From NCBI RefSeq assembly GCF_030159595.1, contig NZ_BSKJ01000013.1, positions 1 to 64,000 on the forward strand: a stretch of DNA of 64,000 bases, written 5' to 3'. Each line of letters opens with the position of its first letter. Positions within the stretch are counted from its first letter, which is position 1. This stretch comes from Pseudomonas putida. GTDB taxonomy: Bacteria > Pseudomonadota > Gammaproteobacteria > Pseudomonadales > Pseudomonadaceae. The notes beneath the pieces are model-generated. The model worked only from the letters and a program-made list of their open reading frames with translations. It was not told where the DNA came from and searched no databases. This document shows, one piece after another, positions 1 to 10,703 of this stretch. Made by a program: the position numbers and the translations under genes.

Positions 1-104
1 TGATGAAAAATCAGGACGAATACATCACCAAAGGTGTCAAAACAGCTTGCTGAAAACCATAGAATCTCCCACAGGGATCGCACAGCATTTGAAATCTGTG
101 CAGC

Positions 105-139
105 TCCTGTGGGAGCGGGCTTGCCCGCGAAAGGGCCGG
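105..139 (+). repeat. REP palindrome, P. putida type
   Basis: The stretch carries the imperfect palindrome 'gggagcgggcttgcccgcg' followed by an 'aagggccgg' tail, the form of the repetitive extragenic palindromes scattered through P. putida genomes. A short inverted copy of its left end ('ctcccacaggg') lies at 66-76. It sits just beyond the stop codon of the acetyltransferase gene and may also end or stabilise that transcript. Confidence 0.8.
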
Positions 140-152
140 TGCAGGTTATGGA

Positions 153-581
153 TCAGGCGCGCGAGTCGCGCACCATGTCCACATGCGGGATGCCGGCTTC
201 GAGGAATTCCTCGCTGACTACGCGAAAGCCCAGTCGCTCGTAGAACGGCGTGGCGTGTACCTGGGCGCTGAGCATCTGCTGCTTCAGGTCGCGGTTCTGC
301 GCTTCGACGATGACCGCATTCATGAGCGCGTCACCCACTTTCAATCCCCGCCAGTCCTTCAGCACGGATACCCGGCCGATAGTTCCGTCTGGCAGCAGGC
401 GGGCAGTGCCGATCGGGTAGTCGCCTTCCAGTGCCAGGAAGTGCGCGGCGCTCGGGTCTTCCGAGTCCCACTCAAGCTCTGGCGGCACATGCTGTTCGGC
501 AATGAACACCGCTTCGCGGATACGGCGGATGTCGGCGTTGTCTTTGTGCCAGTCGGCGAGGCGAACGCTGATCTTATTCAT
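153..581 (-). CDS. GNAT family N-acetyltransferase
   Basis: This 142-residue protein has the GNAT fold: an acetyl-CoA binding segment around 'GRVSVLKDWRGLKVGDALM' (residues about 70-88) and the C-terminal 'ATPFYERLGF' element typical of the family. It resembles the ElaA/YjcF-like subgroup; the acetylated substrate cannot be read from sequence. The ATG at 581 is preferred over an upstream in-frame start because it overlaps the end of roxA by 8 bases, giving translational coupling, and begins the conserved region. It is probably the last gene of a roxA-led operon, with a REP element just downstream. Confidence 0.85.
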   Translation of the reverse strand: MNKISVRLADWHKDNADIRRIREAVFIAEQHVPPELEWDSEDPSAAHFLALEGDYPIGTARLLPDGTIGRVSVLKDWRGLKVGDALMNAVIVEAQNRDLKQQMLSAQVHATPFYERLGFRVVSEEFLEAGIPHVDMVRDSRA

Positions 582-1740
582 TGGCGAATCCCAGGCTTCC
601 TTGTTTGACCAGCTGCTGTACCAGCATAAGGCCATCTTCGTCTTGCAGCCAGTCTGCCAGGTTTTCGATGTGCAGGGCGTCGGCCGCGCACACCAGCTTC
701 AGCAGTTCGCGCAGTTTGCCCGGCAGCGGGCAGCTGCGGCCGCTGGCGAACAGCAGCAGGTCGTCTTCGAACTCCGACCAGGCCAGGCGTGCGCTCGGGT
801 TGCGGATCAGGATGGCGCCTTGTTCCAGGGCCTCGACCAGCTCTTCCTCGCTCAGCTCTTCGCCAACGATCTGCTCGGGGTAACGTGGCTCGGTCATGAA
901 CTGGCCGAACCAGGTCAGCAGCAGGTCCTTGTCGTTCATGTGCTTGTCGAGCAGCGCCTTCAGTCGATCGAGGGCGTCGTGCTGGATCTGGTGCGGGTCG
1001 CTGGCCGGCTGGGCGTCGGCATCGCTGTAGCGCTCTTCGTCGGGCAGGAACTGGCCCAGGAAGTCGGTGAAGTGGGTCAGCACTTCGGCGGCGCTAGGGG
1101 CGCGGAAGCCGACCGAGTAGGTCAGGCAGTCGTCCACGGCCACGCCATAGTGGGCCAGGCGCGGTGGCAGGTAGAGCATGTCGCCAGGCTCCAGGGTCCA
1201 CTCGCCGCTCTGTTCGAACTCGGCCAGGATACGCAGGTCGGCGTGCTCCAGCAGCGGGCTGTCGCTGCTGCACATCTGGCCGATCTTCCAGTTGCGCTGG
1301 CCGTGGCCTTGCAGCAGGAATACGTCGTAGTTGTCGAAGTGCGGGCCAACGCTGCCACCCGGGGCAGCGAAGCTGATCATCACGTCATCGATGCGCCAGC
1401 TGGGCAGGAAGCGGAAATTCTCCAGCAGTTCGGCCACTTCCGGGACGAACTGGTCCACGGCTTGTACCAGCAGGGTCCAGTCCTTTTCCGGCAGCTCGGC
1501 GAAGGTGTCTTCGTTGAACGGGCCGCGGCGCAGCTCCCACGGGTGGGCGCCGTGCTCCAGCACGATTCGCGACTCGACTTCGTCTTCCAGGGCTAGGCCA
1601 GCCAGTTCGTCGGGGTCGATCGGGCTGATGAAGTCCGGGAAGGCCTGGCGCACCAGCAGCGGCTTCTTCTGCCAGTAGTCGCGCATGAATTCGCGGGCCG
1701 AGATGCCGCCGAGCAGCTGCAGTGGAGTATCAGGATTCAT
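574..1740 (-). CDS. roxA: RoxA-type ribosomal protein L16 arginine hydroxylase (JmjC/cupin oxygenase)
   Basis: The protein of 388 residues belongs to the YcfD/RoxA group of 2-oxoglutarate and Fe(II)-dependent oxygenases, which hydroxylate an arginine of 50S ribosomal protein L16. The metal-binding facial triad is visible as 'PHFDNYD' (His134, Asp136) and a later His at about 197 in 'RLAHYG', within the jelly-roll core. The C-terminal part is the dimerisation and winged-helix region of this family. The ATG at 1740 has an AGG ribosome-binding site 6 bases upstream; a TTG two codons earlier is less likely. It overlaps the following acetyltransferase gene by 8 bases. The family role comes from E. 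coli YcfD; only the motifs are seen here. Confidence 0.88.
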   Translation of the reverse strand: MNPDTPLQLLGGISAREFMRDYWQKKPLLVRQAFPDFISPIDPDELAGLALEDEVESRIVLEHGAHPWELRRGPFNEDTFAELPEKDWTLLVQAVDQFVPEVAELLENFRFLPSWRIDDVMISFAAPGGSVGPHFDNYDVFLLQGHGQRNWKIGQMCSSDSPLLEHADLRILAEFEQSGEWTLEPGDMLYLPPRLAHYGVAVDDCLTYSVGFRAPSAAEVLTHFTDFLGQFLPDEERYSDADAQPASDPHQIQHDALDRLKALLDKHMNDKDLLLTWFGQFMTEPRYPEQIVGEELSEEELVEALEQGAILIRNPSARLAWSEFEDDLLLFASGRSCPLPGKLRELLKLVCAADALHIENLADWLQDEDGLMLVQQLVKQGSLGFANE

Positions 1741-1778
1741 GTTCAACCTATTGAAAAAACGTAATTTTCGTACGGGAA

Positions 1779-1803
1779 TAAAAACGCCCGGCCAGGCCGG
1801 GCG
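1779..1803 (-). terminator. Rho-independent terminator of purB
   Basis: A 9-base perfect palindrome (cgcccggcc / ggccgggcg) around one base lies 18 bases beyond the purB stop codon. On the minus strand it is followed by a run of T (1779-1784), the usual form of an intrinsic terminator. Confidence 0.85.
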
Positions 1804-1821
1804 TTGTACGCGACGGTCAGC

Positions 1822-3192
1822 TTAGATGCGTTTGGCCTGCGCTGCCGCGTTACCGATGTAGGTAGCGGGGGTCAGCAGCTTGAGCTCGGCCTTGGCGTCG
1901 GCTGGCATGTCCAGGCCGTCGATGAAGGTCAGCAGCGCGTCCGGGGTGATGCCCTTGCCACGCGTCAGCTCTTTGAGCTTCTCGTAGGGGTTTTCGATGT
2001 TGAAGCGGCGCATCACGGTCTGGATTGGCTCGGCCAGCACTTCCCAGCAAGCGTCCAGGTCGGCGGCGATGCGGGCTTCATTGACTTCCAGCTTGCCGAT
2101 GCCTTTCAGGCTGGCTTCGTAGGCGATGACGCTGTGGGCAAAGCCCACGCCCAGGTTGCGCAGGACGGTGGAGTCGGTCAGGTCACGCTGCCAGCGCGAG
2201 ATCGGCAGCTTGCTGGCCAGGTGCTGGAACAGCGCGTTGGCGATACCCAGGTTGCCTTCGGAGTTTTCGAAGTCGATCGGGTTGACCTTGTGCGGCATGG
2301 TCGACGAGCCGATTTCGCCAGCAACGGTCTTCTGCTTGAAGTAGCCCAGCGAGATGTAACCCCACACATCACGGTCGAAGTCGATCAGGATGGTGTTGAA
2401 GCGGGCGATGGCGTCGAACAGCTCGGCGATGTAGTCGTGCGGCTCGATCTGGGTGGTGTACGGGTTGAACTGCAGGCCCAGCTCGTCTTCGATGAAGGCG
2501 CGGGCGTTCGCTTCCCAGTCGACCTGCGAGTAGGCCGACAGGTGGGCGTTGTAGTTGCCCACGGCGCCGTTGATCTTGCCCAGCAGCGGTACGGCGGCAA
2601 CCTGGGCGATCTGGCGCTCCAGGCGGTACACGACGTTGGCCAGTTCTTTACCCAGGGTGGTCGGCGAAGCCGGTTGGCCGTGGGTGCGCGACAGCATCGG
2701 CACGTCGGCGTGGGCGTGGGCCAAGGCGCGGATGGCGTCGGCGATCTGGCGCATCAGCGGCAGCAGCACGTCGTCACGGCCGGCGCGCAGCATCAGGGCG
2801 TGGGACAGGTTGTTGATGTCCTCGCTGGTGCAGGCGAAGTGGATGAACTCGCTGACCTTGGCCAGCTCAGGCAGCTGGGCGGCCTGCTCCTTGAGGAGGT
2901 ATTCGATCGCCTTGACGTCGTGGTTGGTGGTGCGCTCGATTTCCTTGACACGCTCGGCGTGCTCCAGCTTGAAATCGGTGGCCAGGGTGTCCAGCAGGGC
3001 GTTGGCTTCGGCGGAGAACGCCGGCACTTCGCCGATCTGCGGGTGGGCGGCCAGGCGCTGCAGCCAGCGCACTTCGACCAGGGCGCGGAAACGGATCAGG
3101 CCGAATTCGCTGAAGATGGGGCGCAAGGCCTGGGTTTTGCCGGCATAACGGCCGTCTACAGGGGAAACCGCAGTGAGCGAAGAAAGCTGCAT
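1822..3192 (-). CDS. purB: Adenylosuccinate lyase
   Basis: This 456-residue enzyme of the fumarase/aspartase superfamily catalyses two purine-synthesis steps: release of fumarate from SAICAR and from adenylosuccinate. The superfamily signature is present as 'GSSTMPHKVNPIDFENSEGN', with the mobile catalytic-serine loop, and 'TSEDINN' and 'RTHGQPAS' supply the other conserved active-site segments. Length and start (ATG at 3192, 'MQLSSLTAVSPVDGRY') match the long PurB form of E. coli and pseudomonads. It stands alone between an intrinsic terminator and REP elements, so it is probably transcribed by itself. Confidence 0.97.
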   Translation of the reverse strand: MQLSSLTAVSPVDGRYAGKTQALRPIFSEFGLIRFRALVEVRWLQRLAAHPQIGEVPAFSAEANALLDTLATDFKLEHAERVKEIERTTNHDVKAIEYLLKEQAAQLPELAKVSEFIHFACTSEDINNLSHALMLRAGRDDVLLPLMRQIADAIRALAHAHADVPMLSRTHGQPASPTTLGKELANVVYRLERQIAQVAAVPLLGKINGAVGNYNAHLSAYSQVDWEANARAFIEDELGLQFNPYTTQIEPHDYIAELFDAIARFNTILIDFDRDVWGYISLGYFKQKTVAGEIGSSTMPHKVNPIDFENSEGNLGIANALFQHLASKLPISRWQRDLTDSTVLRNLGVGFAHSVIAYEASLKGIGKLEVNEARIAADLDACWEVLAEPIQTVMRRFNIENPYEKLKELTRGKGITPDALLTFIDGLDMPADAKAELKLLTPATYIGNAAAQAKRI

Positions 3193-3324
3193 GGGGTGTT
3201 CTCGGACAGTCAGGCTTTTGGAAGGGCGCATATCATACATGAAAATTGCGCCCGAGTCGGGTGGCTGACCAAAGGTCGGCCCATCTATCTGGTGCGGCAT
3301 TGTGCATTAACTGTTCTGGCCCTA

Positions 3325-3413
3325 TCGCCGGCAAGCCAGCTCCCACAGGTACTGCGCTGGCCTTGAGCACAGTGCAAATCTTGTGGGAGCCGGCTTGCCG
3401 GCGATGAGGCCGG
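3325..3413. repeat. Inverted pair of REP palindromes
   Basis: Two REP copies face each other: one on the minus strand at 3325-3349 ('atcgccggcaagccagctcc') and one on the plus strand at 3380-3413 ('gggagccggcttgccggcga'), separated by 30 bases. The pair fills the space between the purB promoter side and the end of hflD. Such clusters of inverted REPs are common in P. putida and can fold into a long hairpin. Confidence 0.8.
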
Positions 3414-3428
3414 AACTGTCAGCCCCTG

Positions 3429-4055
3429 TCAGGAGGGGCTGCGCATCATGTCGTACAGTTCGTTCAGCAGCTTGCGCCGGCTGAATACCAGCTGCCAGCG
3501 GTGCCCGCCCAACTGACGCCACAGGCGAGCGGCGCGGATGCCGGCCAGCAGCAGGGCGCGGATCTTCGAGGCGTTGCTGGCCTGTTGCAGGAAGCGCATG
3601 TCACCATGCACCTGGATGCGCTGGCGCAAGGTGCTGAGCGTGTCCTGGTACAAGGCGCCACTGGAAGCGATGACGTTTTCATGAACCAGGCCGAAATGCT
3701 CGGCCTGGGACTGGATTTGCGGCAGGCGGTTACCGATGGTGTCGAGCAGGTCGCCACGCTTGTTCAGTTGACGCTCCAGGCCCAGCATCGACAAGGCATA
3801 GCGCAGTGGCTCGCGCTGCAGGCTGCTGGGGTCGCGCTCCAGGGCGCCGACCAGCGCACGGTAGCCGTCGCGCAAGTTCAGGTCGTCACCGCCGAACACC
3901 TCCAGGGTGTCCTTGGGGTCGCGCACCAGCAGGCTGCCAAGCATGCAGCCAATGTTGGCTTCACTGGCCTGGCCGGTGCGGGCGATGCGGTCGACCAGTA
4001 CGGCGGCCTGAAAGACGCCACCCAGGGCAATCAATTGCTCCTGCAGGTTGCTCAT
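3429..4055 (-). CDS. hflD: High-frequency lysogenization protein HflD homologue
   Basis: The 208-residue, mostly helical protein is the HflD (YcfC) homologue that accompanies mnmA in most gammaproteobacteria. In E. coli HflD is a peripheral membrane protein that affects phage lambda CII stability; its general cellular job is not settled. It starts at the ATG at 4055 and overlaps the mnmA stop codon by 4 bases (ATGA), so the two are translationally coupled. The identification rests on overall sequence ('LGGVFQAAVLVDRIARTG', 'MRFLQQ') and on the conserved neighbour, not on a catalytic motif. Confidence 0.9.
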   Translation of the reverse strand: MSNLQEQLIALGGVFQAAVLVDRIARTGQASEANIGCMLGSLLVRDPKDTLEVFGGDDLNLRDGYRALVGALERDPSSLQREPLRYALSMLGLERQLNKRGDLLDTIGNRLPQIQSQAEHFGLVHENVIASSGALYQDTLSTLRQRIQVHGDMRFLQQASNASKIRALLLAGIRAARLWRQLGGHRWQLVFSRRKLLNELYDMMRSPS

Positions 4056-5176
4056 GCGCGCGGGCTCCACGGCTCGGCGGCTTCGATCACGCCACCGCCC
4101 AGGCACACTTCGCCGTCGTAGAACACCACCGACTGGCCCGGGGTCACAGCGCGCTGCGGCTCGTCGAACACGGCGCGGTAGCCGGTTTCGGTCAGCTCAA
4201 GGGTGCACTGCTGGTCGCTCTGGCGGTAACGCACCTTGGCCGTTAGCTGTCGCGGGCTGCTGAGGTCGATCGGGTTGACCCAGAAAATCTCCGAGGCAAG
4301 CAGGGCGCGGGAGAACAGCCATGGGTGCTCGTTACCCTGGCCGACCACCAGCACGTTGCGGGTCAGGTCCTTGTGCAGCACGTACCACGGCTCGTCGCCG
4401 GCATCCTTCAGGCCGCCAATGCCAAGGCCCTGGCGTTGGCCGATGGTGTGGTACATCAGGCCATGGTGGCGGCCGATCACTTCACCTTCGGTGGTTTCGA
4501 TGCTGCCCGGCTGGGCTGGCAGGTACTGTTTGAGGAAGTCGCTGAAGCGGCGCTCGCCAATGAAGCAGATACCGGTGGAATCTTTCTTCTTGGCGGTGGC
4601 CAGGCCATGTTTCTCGGCGATGGCGCGCACTTCTGGCTTTTCCAGTTCGCCGACCGGGAACAGGGTGCGGGCGATTTCCTTGCCGCCAACGGCGTGCAGG
4701 AAGTAGCTCTGGTCCTTGTTCGGGTCCAGGCCCTTGAGCAGTTCGGTGAGTTCACCGGTGTCGCGGCGGCGCACATAGTGGCCGGTGGCGATCAGGTCGG
4801 CACCCAGCGACAGGGCATAGTCTAGGAACGCCTTGAACTTGATTTCGCGGTTGCAGAGGATGTCCGGGTTGGGCGTGCGGCCGGCCTTGTACTCTTCAAG
4901 GAAGTGCTCGAACACGTTGTCCCAGTATTCGGCGGCGAAGTTGGCGGTGTGCAGCTTGATGCCGATGCGGTCGCACACGGCCTGGGCGTCGGCCAGGTCT
5001 TCGCGGGCGGTGCAGTATTCGGTGCCGTCGTCCTCTTCCCAGTTCTTCATGAACAGCCCTTCCACCTGGTAGCCCTGTTCCATGAGCAGGAGGGCGGAGA
5101 CGGAAGAGTCCACGCCGCCGGACATGCCGACGATGACGCGGGTCTTGGCGGGGTCTTTGAGTGCTGGGCTGGTCAT
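4052..5176 (-). CDS. mnmA: tRNA-specific 2-thiouridylase MnmA
   Basis: MnmA makes 2-thiouridine at the wobble position of tRNA-Glu, tRNA-Gln and tRNA-Lys, taking sulfur relayed by the Tus proteins. The 374-residue protein shows the ATP-pyrophosphatase P-loop 'GMSGGVDSS' (residues 17-25), the catalytic cysteine in 'NPDILCNREIKF' and the second, persulfide-receiving cysteine in 'STGICFIGER'. Its sulfur donors tusDCBE are also in this window, about 20 kb away. It is first in a short mnmA-hflD operon with a 4-base overlap. Confidence 0.97.
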   Translation of the reverse strand: MTSPALKDPAKTRVIVGMSGGVDSSVSALLLMEQGYQVEGLFMKNWEEDDGTEYCTAREDLADAQAVCDRIGIKLHTANFAAEYWDNVFEHFLEEYKAGRTPNPDILCNREIKFKAFLDYALSLGADLIATGHYVRRRDTGELTELLKGLDPNKDQSYFLHAVGGKEIARTLFPVGELEKPEVRAIAEKHGLATAKKKDSTGICFIGERRFSDFLKQYLPAQPGSIETTEGEVIGRHHGLMYHTIGQRQGLGIGGLKDAGDEPWYVLHKDLTRNVLVVGQGNEHPWLFSRALLASEIFWVNPIDLSSPRQLTAKVRYRQSDQQCTLELTETGYRAVFDEPQRAVTPGQSVVFYDGEVCLGGGVIEAAEPWSPRA

Positions 5177-5236
5177 GGGTACCGGTGTGTATCAGAAGGA
5201 GAAAAACGCCGATTCTATCAAACGCGTGGCGTTGCG

Positions 5237-5677
5237 TCAGTCGCGTAGCAGTTCGAGGCTGTGCAAGGGGCCTTTGAGGTAATCGTCGAGGCAACGCGGC
5301 ACCAGCTCGCTGCGCCAGCGGGTGGGGTCGGCGAGCAGTTCTTCGCGGGTCAGCCACACGGCGCGGACGATGTCGCTGTCCAGCGCCAGGTCGGCATGGT
5401 GGCGCACGGGGCGGGCGGCAAAGCAGATGCGTTGGTAGGTTACGCCGTTGCTGGGAGCGGTGTACAGGTAGATGCCAACCACACCGGTGAGCTCGACTTC
5501 CCAGGCGGTTTCTTCCAGGGTTTCGCGCAGGGCGGCCTGGGGCAGGGTTTCGTTGGGTTCGAGGTGGCCGGCGGGTTGGTTGAAGACGTGCTGGTTGGCT
5601 TTGAACTCTTCGACGAAGAGGAACTTGCCTTCGTGCTCGACGATGGTGGCGACGGTGATGTGGGGTTGCCAGGTCAA
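5237..5677 (-). CDS. nudJ: NUDIX hydrolase, NudJ-like
   Basis: The 146-residue protein carries a complete Nudix box beginning 'GHLEPNETLPQAALRETLEE', which binds Mg2+ and cleaves nucleoside diphosphates linked to another group. It resembles NudJ, which in E. coli acts on thiamin pyrophosphate precursors and nucleoside tri- and diphosphates. The gene begins with a TTG ('MTWQPHITVATIVE') placed 8 bases after GGAG; no in-frame ATG precedes the conserved fold. It lies 60 bases upstream of mnmA in the same direction, so the two could share a transcript. Confidence 0.85.
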   Translation of the reverse strand: MTWQPHITVATIVEHEGKFLFVEEFKANQHVFNQPAGHLEPNETLPQAALRETLEETAWEVELTGVVGIYLYTAPSNGVTYQRICFAARPVRHHADLALDSDIVRAVWLTREELLADPTRWRSELVPRCLDDYLKGPLHSLELLRD

Positions 5678-5698
5678 TTCTTGTGCTCCATGGAGGAC

Positions 5699-5774
5699 CC
5701 TGTGGGAGCGGGTTTACCCGCGAATGCGGCGGTACATTCAACATCGCATTCGCGGGTAAACCCGCTCCCACAGG
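5699..5774. repeat. Perfect inverted pair of REP elements
   Basis: Two 30-base arms (5699-5728 and 5745-5774) are exact reverse complements around a 16-base spacer. Each contains the REP core 'gagcgggtttacccgcgaa'. The structure lies between the nudJ start and the idh terminator and would form a very stable cruciform or RNA hairpin. Confidence 0.85.
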
Positions 5775-5800
5775 GACCGAGACTGCCCTCTAGAAAGCAC

Positions 5801-5825
5801 AAACCCCGGTGCGTGGCCGGGGTTT
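5801..5825 (-). terminator. Hairpin terminator of idh
   Basis: A 9-base stem (aaaccccgg / ccggggttt) with a 7-base loop lies 22 bases beyond the idh stop codon. The A/T ends of the stem supply the short T run on the minus strand, so it is an acceptable though not strong intrinsic terminator. Confidence 0.65.
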
Positions 5826-5847
5826 GGGCTGTTACTTCAAGCGAACC

Positions 5848-8073
<2,226 letters not shown>

Positions 8074-8487
8074 GCGGGTTAACTCTCTGTGTGCTGAGCG
8101 TGCTCGAGTCTCGTGGTGCGCAGGGTAGGCGCATCGCCCTGGCAACGCCATGAGCGGAAAGTCGAGAGGCTGCGAGCGGTGATGGTGGATGCATCAGTCG
8201 AGCGTCAAGTGCTGGGGTGCGGTAACAACCCAGGCTTAGTGGCCATTCATGGCCTAGGGCGGTCCGCATTTTCCTGGGATTCGCCCCGATGACCCTTCGG
8301 TCGCGGCGGAGTATACCAAACCATTCGGGCTAATCAGCAAGGCCAAGTGATATCGGCCCATTTATAAGACCAAAGACTAAGCGGCAATGTGGCGGGTTGT
8401 CGCATGCCTTGCAGGTCGGCAGATGTGGTTTAGGCTCATTGCATCGCATGATGTCCAAACCACACCCGACAGCGGAGTAGTGCAAGC
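8074..8487. promoter_or_regulatory. Divergent idh-icd promoter region
   Basis: This 414-base space separates the starts of two isocitrate dehydrogenase genes and must hold both promoters. It contains a GC-rich imperfect palindrome near 8283-8311 and an AT-rich patch near 8340-8375 that could carry a promoter. I see no open reading frame and no operator I can name. Confidence 0.5.
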
Positions 8488-9744
8488 ATGGGATACCAGA
8501 AAATCAAGGTTCCGACCGACGGCACCAAGATCACCGTCAATGCAGACCATTCGCTCAACGTGCCTGACAACCCCATCATTCCTTATATCGAAGGCGACGG
8601 GATTGGTGTCGATGTCTCGCCGGTGATGATCAAGGTGGTCGATGCTGCCGTGCAGAAAGCTTACGGCGGCAAACGCAAGATCGCCTGGATGGAGGTGTAT
8701 GCCGGCGAGAAAGCCACCCAGGTGTACGACCAGGACACCTGGCTGCCCCAGGAAACCCTCGACGCCGTGCGCGATTATGTGGTGTCGATCAAGGGCCCGC
8801 TGACCACCCCGGTGGGTGGCGGCATCCGCTCGCTCAACGTGGCCCTGCGCCAGCAACTGGACCTGTATGTGTGCCTGCGACCGGTGCTGTGGTTCCAAGG
8901 CGTGCCCAGCCCGGTGAAAAAACCCGGCGATGTGGACATGGTGATCTTCCGCGAGAACTCCGAGGACATCTATGCCGGTATCGAGTGGAAGGCCGGTTCG
9001 CCCGAGGCCAACAAGGTGATCAAGTTCCTCAAGGAGGAAATGGGCGTTACCAAGATCCGCTTCGATCAGGACTGCGGCATTGGTGTGAAGCCCGTTTCGA
9101 AAGAGGGGACCAAGCGCCTGGTGCGCAAGGCCTTGCAATATGTGGTGGACAACGACCGTGAGTCGCTGACCCTTGTCCACAAGGGCAACATCATGAAGTT
9201 CACCGAAGGTGCCTTCAAGGACTGGGGCTACGAGGTGGCGCGTGACGAGTTCGGTGCCGAACTGCTCGATGGCGGCCCGTGGATGAAGTTCAAGAACCCC
9301 AAGACCGGCCGCGAGGTCATCGTCAAGGACGCCATCGCCGACGCCATGCTGCAGCAGATCCTGCTGCGCCCGGCCGAGTACGATGTGATCGCCACCCTCA
9401 ACCTCAACGGTGACTACCTGTCCGACGCCCTGGCGGCGGAAGTGGGCGGTATTGGCATCGCGCCGGGCGCCAACCTGTCCGATACCGTTGCCATGTTCGA
9501 AGCCACCCACGGCACTGCGCCCAAGTATGCCGGGCAGGACAAGGTCAACCCGGGCTCGGTGATTCTCTCGGCAGAAATGATGCTACGGCACATGGGCTGG
9601 GCCGAGGCGGCCGACCTGATCATCAAGGGTACCAACGGCGCGATTGGGGCCAAGACCGTGACCTACGATTTCGAGCGGCTGATGGACGGCGCCACGCTGG
9701 TGAGCAGTTCAGGCTTCGGCGATGAAATGATCAAACATATGTAA
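8488..9744 (+). CDS. icd: Dimeric NADP-dependent isocitrate dehydrogenase
   Basis: This 418-residue enzyme is the homodimeric, E. coli Icd-like isocitrate dehydrogenase of the TCA cycle. It has the isocitrate-binding segment 'GGGIRSLNVALRQ', whose serine is the site phosphorylated by AceK in enterics, the basic and acidic catalytic residues in 'DCGIGVKPVSKEG' and 'NLNGDYLSDALA', and the NADP-binding stretch 'ATHGTAPKYAG'. It is divergent from the monomeric idh, so this strain keeps both isozymes side by side. A strong terminator follows. Confidence 0.97.
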   Translation: MGYQKIKVPTDGTKITVNADHSLNVPDNPIIPYIEGDGIGVDVSPVMIKVVDAAVQKAYGGKRKIAWMEVYAGEKATQVYDQDTWLPQETLDAVRDYVVSIKGPLTTPVGGGIRSLNVALRQQLDLYVCLRPVLWFQGVPSPVKKPGDVDMVIFRENSEDIYAGIEWKAGSPEANKVIKFLKEEMGVTKIRFDQDCGIGVKPVSKEGTKRLVRKALQYVVDNDRESLTLVHKGNIMKFTEGAFKDWGYEVARDEFGAELLDGGPWMKFKNPKTGREVIVKDAIADAMLQQILLRPAEYDVIATLNLNGDYLSDALAAEVGGIGIAPGANLSDTVAMFEATHGTAPKYAGQDKVNPGSVILSAEMMLRHMGWAEAADLIIKGTNGAIGAKTVTYDFERLMDGATLVSSSGFGDEMIKHM

Positions 9745-9753
9745 GGCAAGAGA

Positions 9754-9787
9754 AAACCGGTCGCCTGGGTAAAAGGGCGACCGGTTT
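9754..9787 (+). terminator. Rho-independent terminator of icd
   Basis: A 12-base stem (aaaccggtcgcc / ggcgaccggttt) with a 10-base loop begins 9 bases after the icd stop codon and ends in a run of T. Because the left arm begins with A residues, it could also stop cspD transcription from the other side. Confidence 0.9.
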
Positions 9788-9813
9788 TTTCGTATTACGA
9801 CACGGGGCGGCGA

Positions 9814-10080
9814 TCAGGCTCGCACGGGTTCGCTTGCGGTCTGGCCTTGGGCCTTGGCAGGCGCAGCGGCAGCAGTGTCTTTGCCTTTTATGTTGACCGC
9901 GTGCAGGCCTTTGGGGCCCTGGATGATGTCGAACTCCACGGCCTGGCCAGCCTTTAGTGTCCTGTATCCGTCCATCTGGATGGCCGAGTAATGAGCGAAA
10001 AGGTCATCGGATTTACCTTCCTCATTGATGAATCCGTAGCCCTTGGCATTGTTGAACCACTTGACTTTACCGCTTGCCAT
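9814..10080 (-). CDS. cspD: Cold-shock domain protein CspD
   Basis: The 88-residue protein is a single cold-shock domain with both nucleic-acid-binding motifs, 'KGYGFI' (RNP1) and 'LFAHYSAI' (RNP2 region), and an Ala/Pro-rich tail. In E. coli CspD is induced in stationary phase and inhibits DNA replication. Its position next to clpS-clpA is conserved in gammaproteobacteria. The ATG at 10080 starts the canonical 'MASGKVKWFNNAKGYGFI'; an in-frame upstream start would add six residues without similarity. Confidence 0.93.
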   Translation of the reverse strand: MASGKVKWFNNAKGYGFINEEGKSDDLFAHYSAIQMDGYRTLKAGQAVEFDIIQGPKGLHAVNIKGKDTAAAAPAKAQGQTASEPVRA

Positions 10081-10310
10081 CCCTATGTCCCTCTGCAAAG
10101 GACTCCATCACTGGAGTATCATCCACTTCATCCGCATACGAACCTTGCGAAAAATCTGGTTGACTGCGCGGATCTTTATCGACCACGGTGGGTTCTTATT
10201 GGTTGTAACACCGTTTTGCCGATAGTCAAGGTCGCCCGGCGCCTGCGCTGGCCGCGGCCTGTGCGGTCAACCCACTACCTTAACCTGACGCTCATGATGA
10301 AATTCTTTCC

Positions 10311-10673
10311 ATGCATGCACCTAGTGAGATTCGACTAACATTCAATCAGGATCGCCCGCAATCGAATGAGGACGACGGCTCAGGTCTTGCAGTTCAGGAA
10401 GCCAAGCCGATCCTGCAGGCGCCACCGATGTACAAGGTGGTTTTGTTCAACGATGACTACACGCCAATGGATTTCGTCGTCGAAGTGCTCGAGACGTTCT
10501 TCAATCTGAACCGCGAGCTGGCGACCAAGATCATGCTGACCGTCCATACCGAGGGGCGGGCAGTGTGCGGATTGTTTACCCGTGACATCGCCGAAACAAA
10601 GGCCATGCAGGTCAACCAATACGCCAGGGAAAGCCAGCATCCGCTACTCTGTGAAATCGAGAAGGACGGTTAA
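10311..10673 (+). CDS. clpS: ClpS adaptor (N-recognin)
   Basis: ClpS binds proteins with Leu, Phe, Trp or Tyr at the N-terminus and hands them to ClpAP. The 120-residue protein has a flexible N-terminal tail followed by the folded domain from 'PPMYKVVLFNDDYTPMDFVV', which holds the N-degron pocket residues, and 'HTEGRAVCGLFTRDIAETKA'. It lies 30 bases upstream of clpA in the same direction, so the adaptor and its unfoldase share an operon. The two transferases that create such N-degrons, bpt and aat, are encoded 3 kb downstream. Confidence 0.97.
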   Translation: MHAPSEIRLTFNQDRPQSNEDDGSGLAVQEAKPILQAPPMYKVVLFNDDYTPMDFVVEVLETFFNLNRELATKIMLTVHTEGRAVCGLFTRDIAETKAMQVNQYARESQHPLLCEIEKDG

Positions 10674-10703
10674 TCGCCGACCACTTGGGTATGAGGTGAA
10701 GCT